From positions 15,580,501 to 15,644,500 of the forward strand of contig OX344754.2 of the NCBI GenBank assembly GCA_947034885.2: a stretch of 64,000 nt of DNA. Direction: 5' to 3'. Position 1 is the stretch's first letter, and each line of letters begins with the position of its first letter. The notes beneath the pieces were generated by a model that saw only the letters and a program-made list of their open reading frames with translations, was not told the origin of the DNA and did not search any database. Shown in pieces: positions 12,206 to 22,557 of the stretch. Position numbers and translations under genes: made by a program. The stretch is from Thuidium tamariscinum. Lineage: Eukaryota > Streptophyta > Bryopsida > Hypnales > Thuidiaceae.

Positions 12206-13391
12206 TCAACATCGAGGAGATGACGGTTTCCCATCCAAAATCAGATCGTCCACCTTGCACGGTTCTTGCGCGGTGGCCACATTCTCCCGCCTCTCCATTC
12301 CAACAGGAACCTCCCAGTCGAAGCACTGCAAACACACCGCCAACGTGTACTGCACCCTGGTGGTGCCGAGGACGACCGCTGGGCATTGCCGCTCACCAAA
12401 GCCGAACGGAATGTAATGGAAATCCGTGCCCTGCATCTCGAGGTGAGTCAGGTCGTTCCATCGGTCGGGCGAAAACTCGGTCAGGGAATCCCAAAACTCT
12501 GGGTCGCGCATTATGCAGTACGAGTTGATGAGGACGGAGCTGCCGGCGGGGATGTGACACCCGCCCATTTCACAGGCTTCGAAACTCTTGTGCGGAAGCA
12601 ATGTAGGCGCCGGGGGATGCAACCGAAGCGTCTCCTTGGTGATGTTCTGAATCATGGGCAGGCGGGGGATGTCGGTTTCTTCCAAGACTCGTCCGTTTCC
12701 AATGACTGCATCAATCTCGGCGATTGTCCCTTTGTAAATGTGCGGATTGCATACCACTTCGTGCATCGCGTCGGTGATGACTCTGGCTAAGGATTCGGTG
12801 CCTGCGATCAGCAGAGTCTGCAAGAAAGACTCTCTTTGGCGTTGGTTTTAAGCAGATTCTTGTAAATTGAAAAAAGCTTCAAATAATTTATATGCCTGGA
12901 TGGCAGGGCGTGGAATGTCCAAATTTAGCAGGCTATGGTTCCTGCTCTTCCTCATACAGTTACTGTTGCTCAAAGCTCTTTGACTACGCTTTACTCTCTA
13001 TTTGCCTCGTCCAGAGTTGACTATCATGCGTCTCTGCCAAGAAAACGGCAACACGAAAATCTAGAGGTGGTTGAAATGCAGACTGACGTGTGCATGGCAG
13101 GAAGGTGAGGGGTCGCACAAATACAACAGACGTGAGCTGCTCGTCGCTGAAACGATCCCCGCCTTGTACAGACAAGAGCTTGCTCACGACGCCCGCATCG
13201 CTGACTCCGTGTCGGATCTTTTCGGGTGACCACATGCTCATCTCGACTTTCTTCTTCTCGATTAGAGTTGCGATACTGTGGCGCAGTTGAACCTCCACTT
13301 CCTTCAATCCAGCCTCAATGCCTTGCACATCGAATCGTCGAATGGCGGGAAAGGAATCTCCGATGTTTCTTCTCTGGATGAGGAGCACCAT
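12206..13391 (-). pseudogene. Cytochrome P450 copy I, lacks exon 1
   Basis: Two P450 exons on the minus strand. Exon 2 is 13391-13125 (267 nt, starting MVLLIQRRN) and exon 3 is 12817-12206. Exon 3 carries the I-helix oxygen-binding motif AGTES, the ExxR motif in KETLRLHPP, the PERF-like region FSPDRWN, and the haem ligand loop FGFGERQCPA, where family members usually have G after the cysteine pair. The N-terminal membrane anchor, the proline-rich PPGP hinge and the B-C helix region, which copy II encodes in one 702-nt exon, are absent. Sequence matching the copy II upstream region sits directly before exon 2. The C-terminal tail also differs from copy II by small indels. It is probably a pseudogene produced by deletion after the inverted duplication, and its last two exons are still open. 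Confidence 0.82.
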
Positions 13392-13479
13392 CTGCACGCA
13401 CCACACGGCTCTCAAGACAGTCAATTTTCAGTAAATTTGCAAATTTTCAATCACCAATTCGATATGCACTAGCTCGGCG

Positions 13480-13860
13480 CTTTACCTGAGAAAGGAACTA
13501 CAGTATAACGAGATTCTAGTTTTGCACAGCTGCCCAAATGTTTCACCTCTCACCTCGAGCTTTCAAGAAGTTTTTGATCGAATTCTCCTTCAACGAATTG
13601 CAGTCAGTGATCGATTACCAGTCTCTTAGAGTAGCTATTGCACTGGCCCCTCTCTGGAATCGTTCAGACTTTGTAATCCAAGCTAACCTTGCATCTCCGA
13701 CAACTGAAATTGCCTTGTCACTCTCACCGATCGACAAGTCTGCTCTCCAATTCTCTCTCCTTTCTCTGATCTATTGCAGTCAGTATGGGTAGTCATGCCT
13801 TCTTCACCACAGTTGCGATCCTCAAAGAATGCAATCCTCAAAGAATGTACAGGTGGTATT
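13480..13860 (-). other. Remnant of the P450 5' flank joined to exon 2
   Basis: The minus strand here matches the region just upstream of the copy II start codon (28125-28330), including GGCCCCTCTCTGGAATCGTT and CTCCAATTCTCTCTCCTTTC. It lies immediately next to the intron 1 end, so the deletion junction for exon 1 is near 13490-13550. A short tandem repeat, CCTCAAAGAATGCAAT, is also present near 13822. Confidence 0.7.
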
Positions 13861-14039
13861 ATCTCGTTGGTAGTTCGTGGCAAGCAGAGCTTACGATTTC
13901 TCGAGAATGTTTCTGCTCCAGAAGTGCAGGGGGCTGTAAAAGCGACCCTTTACCAGCTGATTTGCATTTTGGGAAAGCTAAACTCTTTAAAACAATTTTT
14001 AGTAAATTTGTGTGGTAAGAAAAATGGAATTGGCAACTA

Positions 14040-14640
14040 ACCCAAGTCATTTCATATTTTTTGGACCTTCATGGAATTAGTTATGAATTTTTGAAGTTGA
14101 AAACACATTGGTTTCTAAAAGCGATCCCCTCTTGAAATGTAAACTTTTGGTACATGTTAGAGGCAAAATCTACCAGATTGCTTTTAGAGACAGGGTCACA
14201 ATTACAGCCCCCTACCTTAGAAACATTCTTGAAGAAAAAAAATTTGAGGAAATTTTTTTATTTCACTGGTTGTGCGTGACTTGCAAAGCTGACACCTAAC
14301 TTTGGAGGTAACACATTCTTTAACACATTCTTTAAGAACTGTTCCAAATGGCAAAAAGAGATGTCACACTTCTTTCATACGGAACTAGTGGGATTTTTTT
14401 TGTAATATGTCAACAATTTGCACCAAAATAATGGGCTTTGCACCAAGTCCTTAGAACATAAATAGTAAAATCTTGAATGAAATTGCCATATCATGGATGA
14501 AAACAAAACTATGGATATGTGATATGTGCTAATGTGATGTTTTCTATTTTGTATGTGGATGAATGTTGAAATTAGAAATATTTACATCATATAATATTGC
14601 AACTTTGGCATTTCATGGAAAATGGAGAAAACAAAAACAA
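14040..14640 (+). repeat. Dispersed repeat R3 (diverged copies near 25.0 and 26.4 kb)
   Basis: Blocks such as GAATTAGTTATGAATTTT and TGGTTTCTAAAAG here recur as GAATTGGTTATGAATTTT and TGGTTTCTAAAAG at 25030-25200. The GGATGAAAAC...GTGGATGAATGTTG block recurs at 26439-26480. Copies are diverged and interrupted, and no ends or coding capacity were recognised. Confidence 0.55.
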
Positions 14641-15279
14641 AAACAAAAACTATATAGTCATTGGCTCTTCTTTTCTGTTGCCCATTTCTCTGATTGCATA
14701 GAATTTTGCTTCTTGGAGGAGATATGACTACTCCTAGTGATTACCACTTTGAATTCATACATAGGGAGATTACCCTTGTTTTGATTATGGGAATTGCAAA
14801 GTTTCCTATAGGATTTTGCACTAAGAACAGGGGGAATTCAAGGAAAGTAGCAAGTAGAGGCACAAAATTAATTTTCCTTGTTGGTAACATTGGAAAGCAG
14901 AAATGACAATTATGGAATTGATCTCCTTGTGGCTAATTAACATGTCAAGTGACTGATTCAACCCATTTTAAGCACTGTTTTTTTTTAAATTTCTTGTGAA
15001 GTGTCAAAGTGGCGATACTTCATTTTATTGTGGTGCTCTAAATTTCAACATTCATCTATATATTAGATAGAGAATATCATATTAGTACATAATACATATA
15101 TATCATCCTATTTTCATCCATTATTTGGCAATTTCATCCAATAGTTTTAAGAAATTTGAAATTTATTGGCAATTTCATCCAAAATTTTACTATTTATTTT
15201 CTGTAGGCGTGGTATTAGGCAAAAAAATTTGGTGCAATTTTGCTCCAAATCGTTAGAAAAAAAACACTAATTTTAAGGC

Positions 15280-15600
15280 ATAGTTGGGAAGCAAGCAAGG
15301 TTTTCTTTAAGGCCTTATAAGGCCTATTTTCCTCAAAAAAGAGATCATCAACTTCAAGCCTATTAAAAAAAAAGGAAGATGATTTAAAAGATGCTAAATA
15401 ACAATAATGTCCTTGCACACCATTGTCACACAATGTTTCAAAAATGTCATTTCATTTGTTGTACAAAGCCAATGCATACAAAAATTGCATACAAAAATTA
15501 TGTATTCAAAATTGCATTTTCAAAGATGGCCTCTTTCAATTCAAGTCCAGAAGAAAGGCCATATAATCATTGGTCCAAAATCAAAAACCTAACCAATGGA
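15280..15600 (+). repeat. Dispersed repeat R2, copy a
   Basis: It shares TACAAAAATTGCATACAAAA and the following TATTCAAAATTGCAT with 23380-23425, then GGCCTC.TTCAATTCAAGT and CATTGGTCCAAAA with 24070-24160. An AAGGCCTTATAAGGCCT-like palindrome lies near its start. In the second copy about 640 bases of other sequence separate the two halves. Confidence 0.7.
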
Positions 15601-15766
15601 AGCAAATGTATATAGCCAATTCTCCCACCAAATTGGCAAGAGTGACTAATTTTGGAGTTCCCATTGAGTTTCTTCAGCTCTTGACATTAATATAATGCAC
15701 GGGTAGAAATTCATAGCAATGGCACATCTCCAAATGCTTCCCTATTTGAAACTTACATCTTTTTTC

Positions 15767-16325
15767 ACTACACTAAAAAATATATTTAGTATTGGATTAC
15801 ATTTAGTATAATTATCCCCCTACTCCACACAACACTAAATCTCAACTTTGGAGGAATTAGTGTAGTGTTAAACATAAGAGGATTTTTGGGTCCATTTTCA
15901 AACAGTTCCCTGAAATTGTTCCCACTGCTGCAGACCAGTCCCCTACTGGTCTGGATTTTTGAATTTAAAAAAAAATTAATTAAATTTTTTTTTCCAAAAA
16001 ATTTCAGAATGTATTAAAAAGCAAGAAAATGATTCTTTTAAAATTTCAAAATAAATAAAATTTAATTAATTAATCAATATTTTTTGACATGGCAGTCATT
16101 GGACCACATCAGCATAGCATTTCCAATGTTCCCACAGCATTCCATATATTTGGGAACTTCTATTCTAACACTAAATGTAAACCTCTTCAGATTTCAGATT
16201 CACTATAGAGTACTTTTAGTGTTAGAAATGAGATTTAATGTTACTTACTTTAGTAGGCTTAATGATATTTAGTGTCATGGTTCGTAAATAGTTTTGCTAA
16301 CACTAAATATACTATTTAGTATAGT
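15767..16325. mobile_element. MITE A with ~29-bp terminal inverted repeats, host of a nested MITE
   Basis: The left end ACTACACTAAAAAATATATT matches the reverse complement of the right end, ACTATACTAAATAGTATATT, and the match continues through TTAGT[A/G]TT. Without the nested insertion (15873-16189) the element would be about 240 bp. No target-site duplication was recognised, so the superfamily is uncertain. The ACTAnACTA ends recall CACTA-type MITEs only weakly. Confidence 0.6.
15873..16189. mobile_element. MITE B, copy 1 (nested in MITE A)
   Basis: It starts CATAAGAGG and ends CCTCTTCAG. The interior shares with copy 2 a palindromic core (GACATGGCAGTC...GGACCACATCA) and a G...GTTCCC motif order. 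The insertion interrupts MITE A and so is younger than it. Confidence 0.6.
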
Positions 16326-16414
16326 CCTAGTTTTTATTTTCTATTATTAGAATATATATCTTTGGAGATTTCCTCTATTTGATTTCTTTGCAATTCTTGA
16401 AAGGAAATTCAAAT

Positions 16415-16681
16415 CATAAGAGGTTTTTTCGAGGTATTGAGAGATTGTTTCAGCCTCGTTCCCCATTCTATGAACCAACCACTGTTGGTTAGAATAAAAA
16501 AACATTAAATAAATATTAAATAAATAAATAATAAATTTTAATATTCTTTTATTTAATAAAATATTATTATCTGATGTGGCAGTCTCTGTGCCACATCAAA
16601 TCAACTGCTGGGATAGTTTTCAACGAGTTCCCATAGTCCAGGAACTCACAGTCTCCTAACATAGTAAGCAAACCTCTTATG
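16415..16681. mobile_element. MITE B, copy 2
   Basis: 267 bp bounded by CATAAGAGGTTT and its exact inverse AAACCTCTTATG. The core GATGTGGCAGTCTCTGTGCC then ACATCA is itself palindromic, and the rest is AT-rich. It is non-coding. Two copies within 600 bp point to an active period of this family. Confidence 0.65.
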
Positions 16682-16719
16682 GTACTATATAATAGTAATA
16701 AAATGTTCTGAGATAAAAC

Positions 16720-17740
16720 TTGAAATTTAGTAGTTAATAGATCTAGGATTTAGAAAATTCAGATCAACTATATAATCCCTCTCAAAAAACACATTTTTCC
16801 TCTTTAGTTGGATGATTTGAGTTCTTTGACAAAGTCTTGGTTTATTAATCCCTAAACGACCACAACTATGTTTCCACCCAAGTTGCTCCCAAACTGTCAT
16901 TTCTAGGATAGCTACCAAATTTGACAAAAAAAAACATTTTTTGACATATATAATTGTAGGATCTCTTAGTGCACTATTTTGTAAAGATGCAAAAGAAATT
17001 TCAGAAATTTCTACCATGTAGATTACAAGAAATTAGTGTTTGAAGTTTAAAAAATCCTTTTTCTACCACTACGAAAATCCAAGTAGCTGCACTTCAAAAG
17101 GACACATTTGTATGAAAAAGTGTCCAAAATGGTTGCAACTTTTTGGATTCATTCTTCAATTTAAGTTGGCTACATGCTTGAAAATTTTCAAATCATTTGG
17201 AATTGTACAACATGTAAAAAAAATAATAAATAGAAAGAAGTAGAGAATGATTCAAAATACAAAAATGTTAACAATTTATTTATTGAATTGAAAAATGCCA
17301 ATTCCAATGGTTCAAATGTTGTAATAAAAAATCTACATTCAACGTTTTTATGTTTTTTCAAAAATATTGAAAATTGAGTAAAGTAAAGGACTTCAAAGTT
17401 TATTTTAGAGTAGGGAATCCATAACTACCTGCAAACTAAAATTCTTCATATCTTTTGACTCATTAATCCAAATGGAATGGTTCAAAGATTTTCACATATA
17501 TATAAATCTATAAAACCAATTTCAAATTTTTGATTCAAAAAAAAAATGATTTTTTTTATCTCCCTAAATTGTCCAAGTTGAGAAACAAACAACATATTGG
17601 GCAATAACTTTTTAACCATAAAGTCAAAGTTATGAAAATTATTGGGCTTTAAAGATACTCCTCATCCACACCTTTTATTAAAGTTTGGTCTCAAAACATG
17701 GAAATCTCTAGTTACAAAATTGCTATGTTGCCAAAAAAGG
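16720..17740 (+). repeat. Dispersed repeat R1, copy a
   Basis: The reverse complement of this interval matches 34690-35490 over several hundred bases. One example is ACCATTCCATTTGGATTAAT here (reverse strand, near 17470) against TCATTCCATTTGATCAATG at 34865. Another is GGTAGTTATGGATTCCCTAC against GGTAGTTATAGAATCACTAC. No coding content or ends were recognised. Confidence 0.65.
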
Positions 17741-18059
17741 CATGTTGGTCCTTTAGGGGTTAATTGAAATGTTTTTGTATTCTTGTTTGGTTTGAATTAC
17801 TACTTGTGGTTTGTATATTGAATTGTAATTGTAGTTTCAAAACACTAGCCTGTATTAATTTTTGGTACTCTAACAAACAATCAACTTTGAAGTTTCATAA
17901 CTTATTCATACAATGTCCAAACAATGCATGCTATAATACGTCAAAATCCCCTTTCACCTTACCCTACAAAATATAATAAATTAAAAAAAATTATCTTTTA
18001 TAATAATAATTATTCTCACTTGCAATTAGTGTCGATTATAGGTGCACATCCCTCCCATT

Positions 18060-18486
18060 AAGTGTGGTCACACAGAGTCAACCCTGGAGACGACGAGGTC
18101 GCCGTCCCAAGTCCAAAAGCGTCCGAATCCCCAGACCCAGTCCATCCCAACCATCCAAACATCTCATCCATCCACACCATTCATCCACGCGCTCATTTCA
18201 TCCGCCCGTTCCCCATTGAAAACCGGCCTCCTTCTTCCTCGCCACTGTGTTTCAGCGAAGTTCTCCAGCACTGTAGTCATTTTGCAATGCTCGCGTTTTC
18301 ACTTCTTCCTCGACTTTAGGGTTTCCTGCACGTCTCGACCATGCGGGTGTCCCTGCTCCGGCGTGCTTGGTGTTGAACCACACCCACGCACGGACGGACA
18401 GGAGCTCCCTCTTTGTCTTTCAGTTTGGGCGCCATTTCGGCTTGCGGAGGAGTGTCCAACCTCCCCGTGGGTTTGCGAAGGGAGCC
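18060..18486 (+). promoter_or_regulatory. PP4 5' leader/promoter with telo-box
   Basis: The sequence becomes GC-richer from about 18060. CTTTAGGGTTTCC (18314-18326) is a telo-box-like motif some 160 bases before the ATG, similar to the one before the CorA-like gene. Frames here are unlikely to be coding because the conserved protein starts at 18487. Confidence 0.5.
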
Positions 18487-21400
18487 ATGTCGGACCTGGA
18501 TCGCCAAATCGAGCAGCTGAAGCGCTGTGAGCCGCTTAAGGAGTCTGAGGTGAAGGCGCTCTGTCTCAAGGCGATGGAGATTTTGGTAGAGGAGAGCAAC
18601 GTGCAGCGAGTGGATGCTCCCGTTACTGTGAGTTTGAGGAAATTTTTTTTACGTTTTTCTGTAAAGGTTTTAGTTGAGTTTGGCGATGAGTTTGAACGCG
18701 GTTGAAAACAGGGCTTTGTGTCGTGACGGGGATCTTTTTTTTTTTTTTTTTTTTTTGCGTGTGTCCTTCGTGATGCGCAATCACGCGTGGTAGCAGTAGT
18801 TAAATTTTCATGAAGTGAGGGCTCGTGCAAATATATGAATTCTTGAGCCTCAGTTGGTTTCTGTCACTCCTTTGCTGTGTTTGCTAAATTGACTTTGTGA
18901 TTTAACCTAATGAAGCCTAAAGTTCTGGAGTTTTGATTCTTGCAATTTTTCTTACTGCTGTCGTTTTGTTGATTTTGAACACTTAGCTTTGCGAGTATAT
19001 TTGCACTTCCCGCTCTTATTTTTACTATTTAAAAAAAATCTATCTGCAAAAGATTTTTATGGTGATTAAGCTCAGCATTTTCGTCTGTTAGGGATTATTA
19101 TGCACTTGTGGAGTGTAATAAACTTACTGTCAGGCTAGGGCACAATTTAGCTTTTCTTCGTGGTCGTAAGGGTATTGCAGCCAGTGTGTTTTTGGTGGAG
19201 AGCAATATTGAGGTTTTGATTTTGAGATTCGCCTGAATTGTACTTAAAACTTCGTTTCCAACTTACGCCTACGTGATGACCATTCCTCTTTTACAGATTA
19301 TTGTTTTTGCAATACTGCTTGGTTTTTCGAACTGGGCTGCATTTACAGTATTTTACTATTGTCTTGTAAGTTGATTCTGGATTTGGGTGGCAGGGGACTG
19401 TGTTATATGTAATCCGAAAGCAACCTCTGAGCTATTGTGAGGATTTATGAATGCAGCGTTTGTGTTAATTTGAAACTGATGTTGAGCGTGGGAGTATGCA
19501 CAGATTTGCGGTGATATACATGGTCAATTCTTCGATTTGAAAGAGCTTTTCAAAGTGGGAGGAGACTGCCCTCAAACAAACTATTTGTTTCTAGGGGATT
19601 TTGTTGACAGAGGGTTTTACTCTGTTGAGACTTTTTTGTTATTGCTCGCTCTTAAGGTAAATTATCCTACCTATCTTTTTGAGTTACGATTTTCTTGCCC
19701 CCTTTTAAGTTTTCATTTTGGCATCGCAAAGGAGCTTTGCTCCAAGAATTTGCTTTGTAGTAACGTCTGTAATTATAATCTTTTTTGCGTGTCTTTTCTT
19801 GCTGTAATTTTTCATTCTGCAGACTTTTTAGAGAGTCGTAGACTGATATGTTGACTGTTTAAGGAATTAATTACTGAACCTAAGACTCAAGTTCTGTTCG
19901 TGACTGAATATTGTGCAGGTGCGGTATCCTGATCGGATAACTTTGATTCGAGGCAACCATGAAAGTCGGCAGATTACTCAGGCAAGTTAATGGTTTCATT
20001 TACTTTAAGGGTTACTTAATTTCACATGACGTGCTTTTCGGTTTGCAATTTCTGCGTTGTAGCTGTCGAGTAGTGGATTTTTGGAATTGAGAGCGATTGT
20101 GGGTACAGAGGCAGGTGGAAAACATTTTTCAATTTTATTAACGTCTTTGTGGATTTGAATTACCACAGGTATATGGGTTCTACGACGAGTGCCTACGGAA
20201 ATATGGTTCAGTAAATGTCTGGCGGTATTGCACGGACATATTTGACTATTTGAGGTTCGTCACAAGTGTTTCTTTCAGTTTTAGTATGATGAGCGGCCTC
20301 TTTGTATTGCACCAGGTTTTAGAAGAAAATGATTATACGACCTTCACCCGTCACCATTCACCCCTATGTGCCTGTATTGGCTAAATTGGTGGCTGCCATA
20401 TCCATGGGAGTTCAAGGAATCGCTTAGGAAGCTGCAAGGAATTTAACGAAATTTACCTATTGAAAGAAGAAATCACACCCTGACTTCTTTGATAGACGTA
20501 GTTTTTGAAAGTTACCATAATGACCATCGGCTTCCATTTGTTTTTAGCGTGGGCACTTTTGGATCAAGTTTAGGTGGTTTGAAGCAGCCCTCTATTCGGG
20601 TTAAAAACAATCATATAAGATGCTATATATAGGGTCATCGTTTGCTATTGAAAGAGATGAATATGTTTATTATTATGTAGACCCTAATAAGAATTCTTTT
20701 CACGAATATGTTGTCAGAAACTGTATTATTGTTGTTATATAGCACTTTTTAACATTCATGCCTCTCCAGTCTCTCAGCACTCATCGACAATCGGATCTTT
20801 AGCGTTCATGGTGGACTTTCTCCTTCTATTAATACAGTGGATCAGGTGAGTTCTTACACCATGCTTTGCAGCTTGTAACTTTAGTTGCTCGTTTCAGTTG
20901 ATACTCCAATGGTGAGGTTTGTAATATGCCATATGTGTTCTTACATTTTTAAATATATACTGTGTTTACTTCTTGCCTTCTCACATTTTAAGGGAGTACC
21001 ACTTTTAGGGTTCCTATTATTAGGCTGGCCAAATTTATATGTTCCTTGTCAGCAAAAGAAAGAGGTTCCAATGCACCGAGAATGTATTATCTGGGTACTA
21101 AATGAAGGTGTTCATGTTTCCCATTGTTAGATTGGTCACAATATTTATGTCAGTTAGCAAACCAAAGAGGGTTGCAATGCACCAGAGAAAGCATAAAGTG
21201 TTGCAATTAGGTTTTGGTTATCATACCTTATCCTTTTGTCGTGCATGTTTTTTTCTTGGTCATGGGAATGGTTCTTTGATTATCTGTTGCTTGGTTGCAG
21301 ATCCGAACTATTGACCGAAAGCAAGAGGTGCCTCATGATGGTGCAATGTGTGACCTTTTATGGTCGGATCCTGAAGAGATTGAGGGCTGGGGACTCAGCC

Positions 21401-22557
21401 CACGGGGAGCAGGCTACTTATTTGGTGGCAATGTAGCTACCACATTTAACCACACTAATAAAATAGAGACCATCTGCCGGGCACATCAACTGGTGATGGA
21501 GGGGTACAAGTGGATGTTTAACAATCAGGTTGTGACGGTATGGTCAGCTCCAAATTACTGCTACAGGTAGTTTTCTGCAGGTGCCTTTGTTCAATTGGTT
21601 AACCCAAGAGTACTCTAGCTAACAGCCAATTCTAGTACCTTTTGAAGCATATTTCTACTGGTAAAAAATACAGTGCATGATTATTTTTCTATTAATACAT
21701 TTGTCACCTTTCTTGAAGCTCCTAAGTCATTCATTTTAGCTTTCATCTGCAAGTGACTATTGTCAACTATAAGCTTCCAAAGTCAGAATTTCTAGTTTTA
21801 GCTTGGACATTAAGAGTTAGTGGAATTTTAGATTTTTGAATATTCCTGCTGCATCGTTACTTAGGTCGAATGGTATTGTGGATCAGGTGCGGTAATGTTG
21901 CAGCAATCTTGGAACTGGATGAGCATCTGAGCAGGAAATTCACCGTGTTTGAGGCTGCCCCCCAGGTGAGTTTCTTGTTGACTACGGAGTATCTGGTTGA
22001 GTCTGGTTCTCGATGTGTCTAACGTGAATGCTAGTCGCTTACCTCTATACTTAGTCCTAAACCATTCGGTTGGCAATGGGGAGAAAGCTAGAATTGTCAT
22101 TGGTTGCTTTAGGGCACTACGTGGGAGGTAGACTAGCTCAAGGTAAAGTGAGTTGCATGTGCTCTGTAGATCTTGGATTTAGGTTTGTAAAATCGATGTG
22201 GCAGAAGTAGTGATGAAACGTCTAAGGAAAGACAAGGAACAAGTTCTGACCTCTTTCTAGCCGCACCTAATCTAACAACTCTTACTCAGTTTTCTTATCC
22301 ATAATTGATATTGCCGTTATTTGGTGCCAAATTTTGGCGATTTTCCCTCACGAGTGTAGCTTGACTTTTGAATTTTCAGAAGCCTCTTTTTAGGAGGTGT
22401 TTACTTGTCCAACATGCATACGTGTTTATGTGATCAGAACTTGTGTTAGATTTGCATCTGTCCGTAATCTATTCTAACAACGTGTTTCTTCTTGGGGTCT
22501 CGACAGGAAGCCAGGGGGGTTCCATCAAAGAAACCTGTACCGAATTACTTTTTGTAA
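18487..22557 (+). CDS. PPX: Protein phosphatase 4 (PPX) catalytic subunit
   Basis: This is a Ser/Thr phosphatase of the PPP family, the PP4 (plant PPX) catalytic subunit, which works with regulatory PP4R2/R3-type partners. Eight exons join in frame to 304 aa: 18487-18627, 19504-19656, 19919-19981, 20169-20254, 20770-20845, 21301-21566, 21887-21965 and 22507-22557. The N-terminus [15 protein letters not shown] is PPX-like. Metal and catalytic motifs are GDIHGQ, GDFVDRG, GNHES and HGGLSP, followed by RGAGYLFGG and [11 protein letters not shown]. The C-terminus NYFL keeps the YFL tail whose leucine is methylated in this family. Length and motifs are complete, so the gene looks functional. Intron 3 starts with GC rather than GT (CAG|GCAAGT at 19979-19986). 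The gene lies between the two arms of the P450 inverted duplication. Confidence 0.96.
18728..18756. repeat. Poly-T tract in PP4 intron 1
   Basis: An uninterrupted run of about 27-29 T residues just inside intron 1. Its length is likely variable. Confidence 0.85.

Larger units (their letters stand above)
11985..13860 (-). repeat. Inverted segmental duplication, left arm (P450 copy I)
   Basis: Read on the minus strand, this interval matches 28125-30740 on the plus strand. Matches run from upstream sequence (for example CTCCAATTCTCTCTCCTTTC at 13746) through exons 2 and 3 to beyond the stop (AACAAGCTAATTAATGGCGT at 12122). The exon 1 plus intron 1 portion present in the right arm is missing here. 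Confidence 0.85.
13870..18040. repeat. AT-rich repeat-filled DNA left of PP4
   Basis: No gene is supported in this 4.2-kb stretch. It holds the nested MITEs at 15767-16681 and three dispersed repeat families that recur elsewhere in the window. Poly-A, poly-T and ATTT-type simple sequence is frequent. The many short frames here are AT-rich noise. Confidence 0.7.

Noticed and set aside
12266-12790. Plus-strand 174-codon frame
   Set aside because: Antisense shadow of the P450 copy I third exon.
15767-16325. MITE A as a canonical CACTA MITE
   Set aside because: The left end can be read CACTACACTA but the right end is GACTATACTA in reverse complement, and no 3-bp duplication was found.
18042-18530. 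162-codon frame upstream of PP4
   Set aside because: It reads through the 5' leader out of frame with the conserved PP4 start at 18487.
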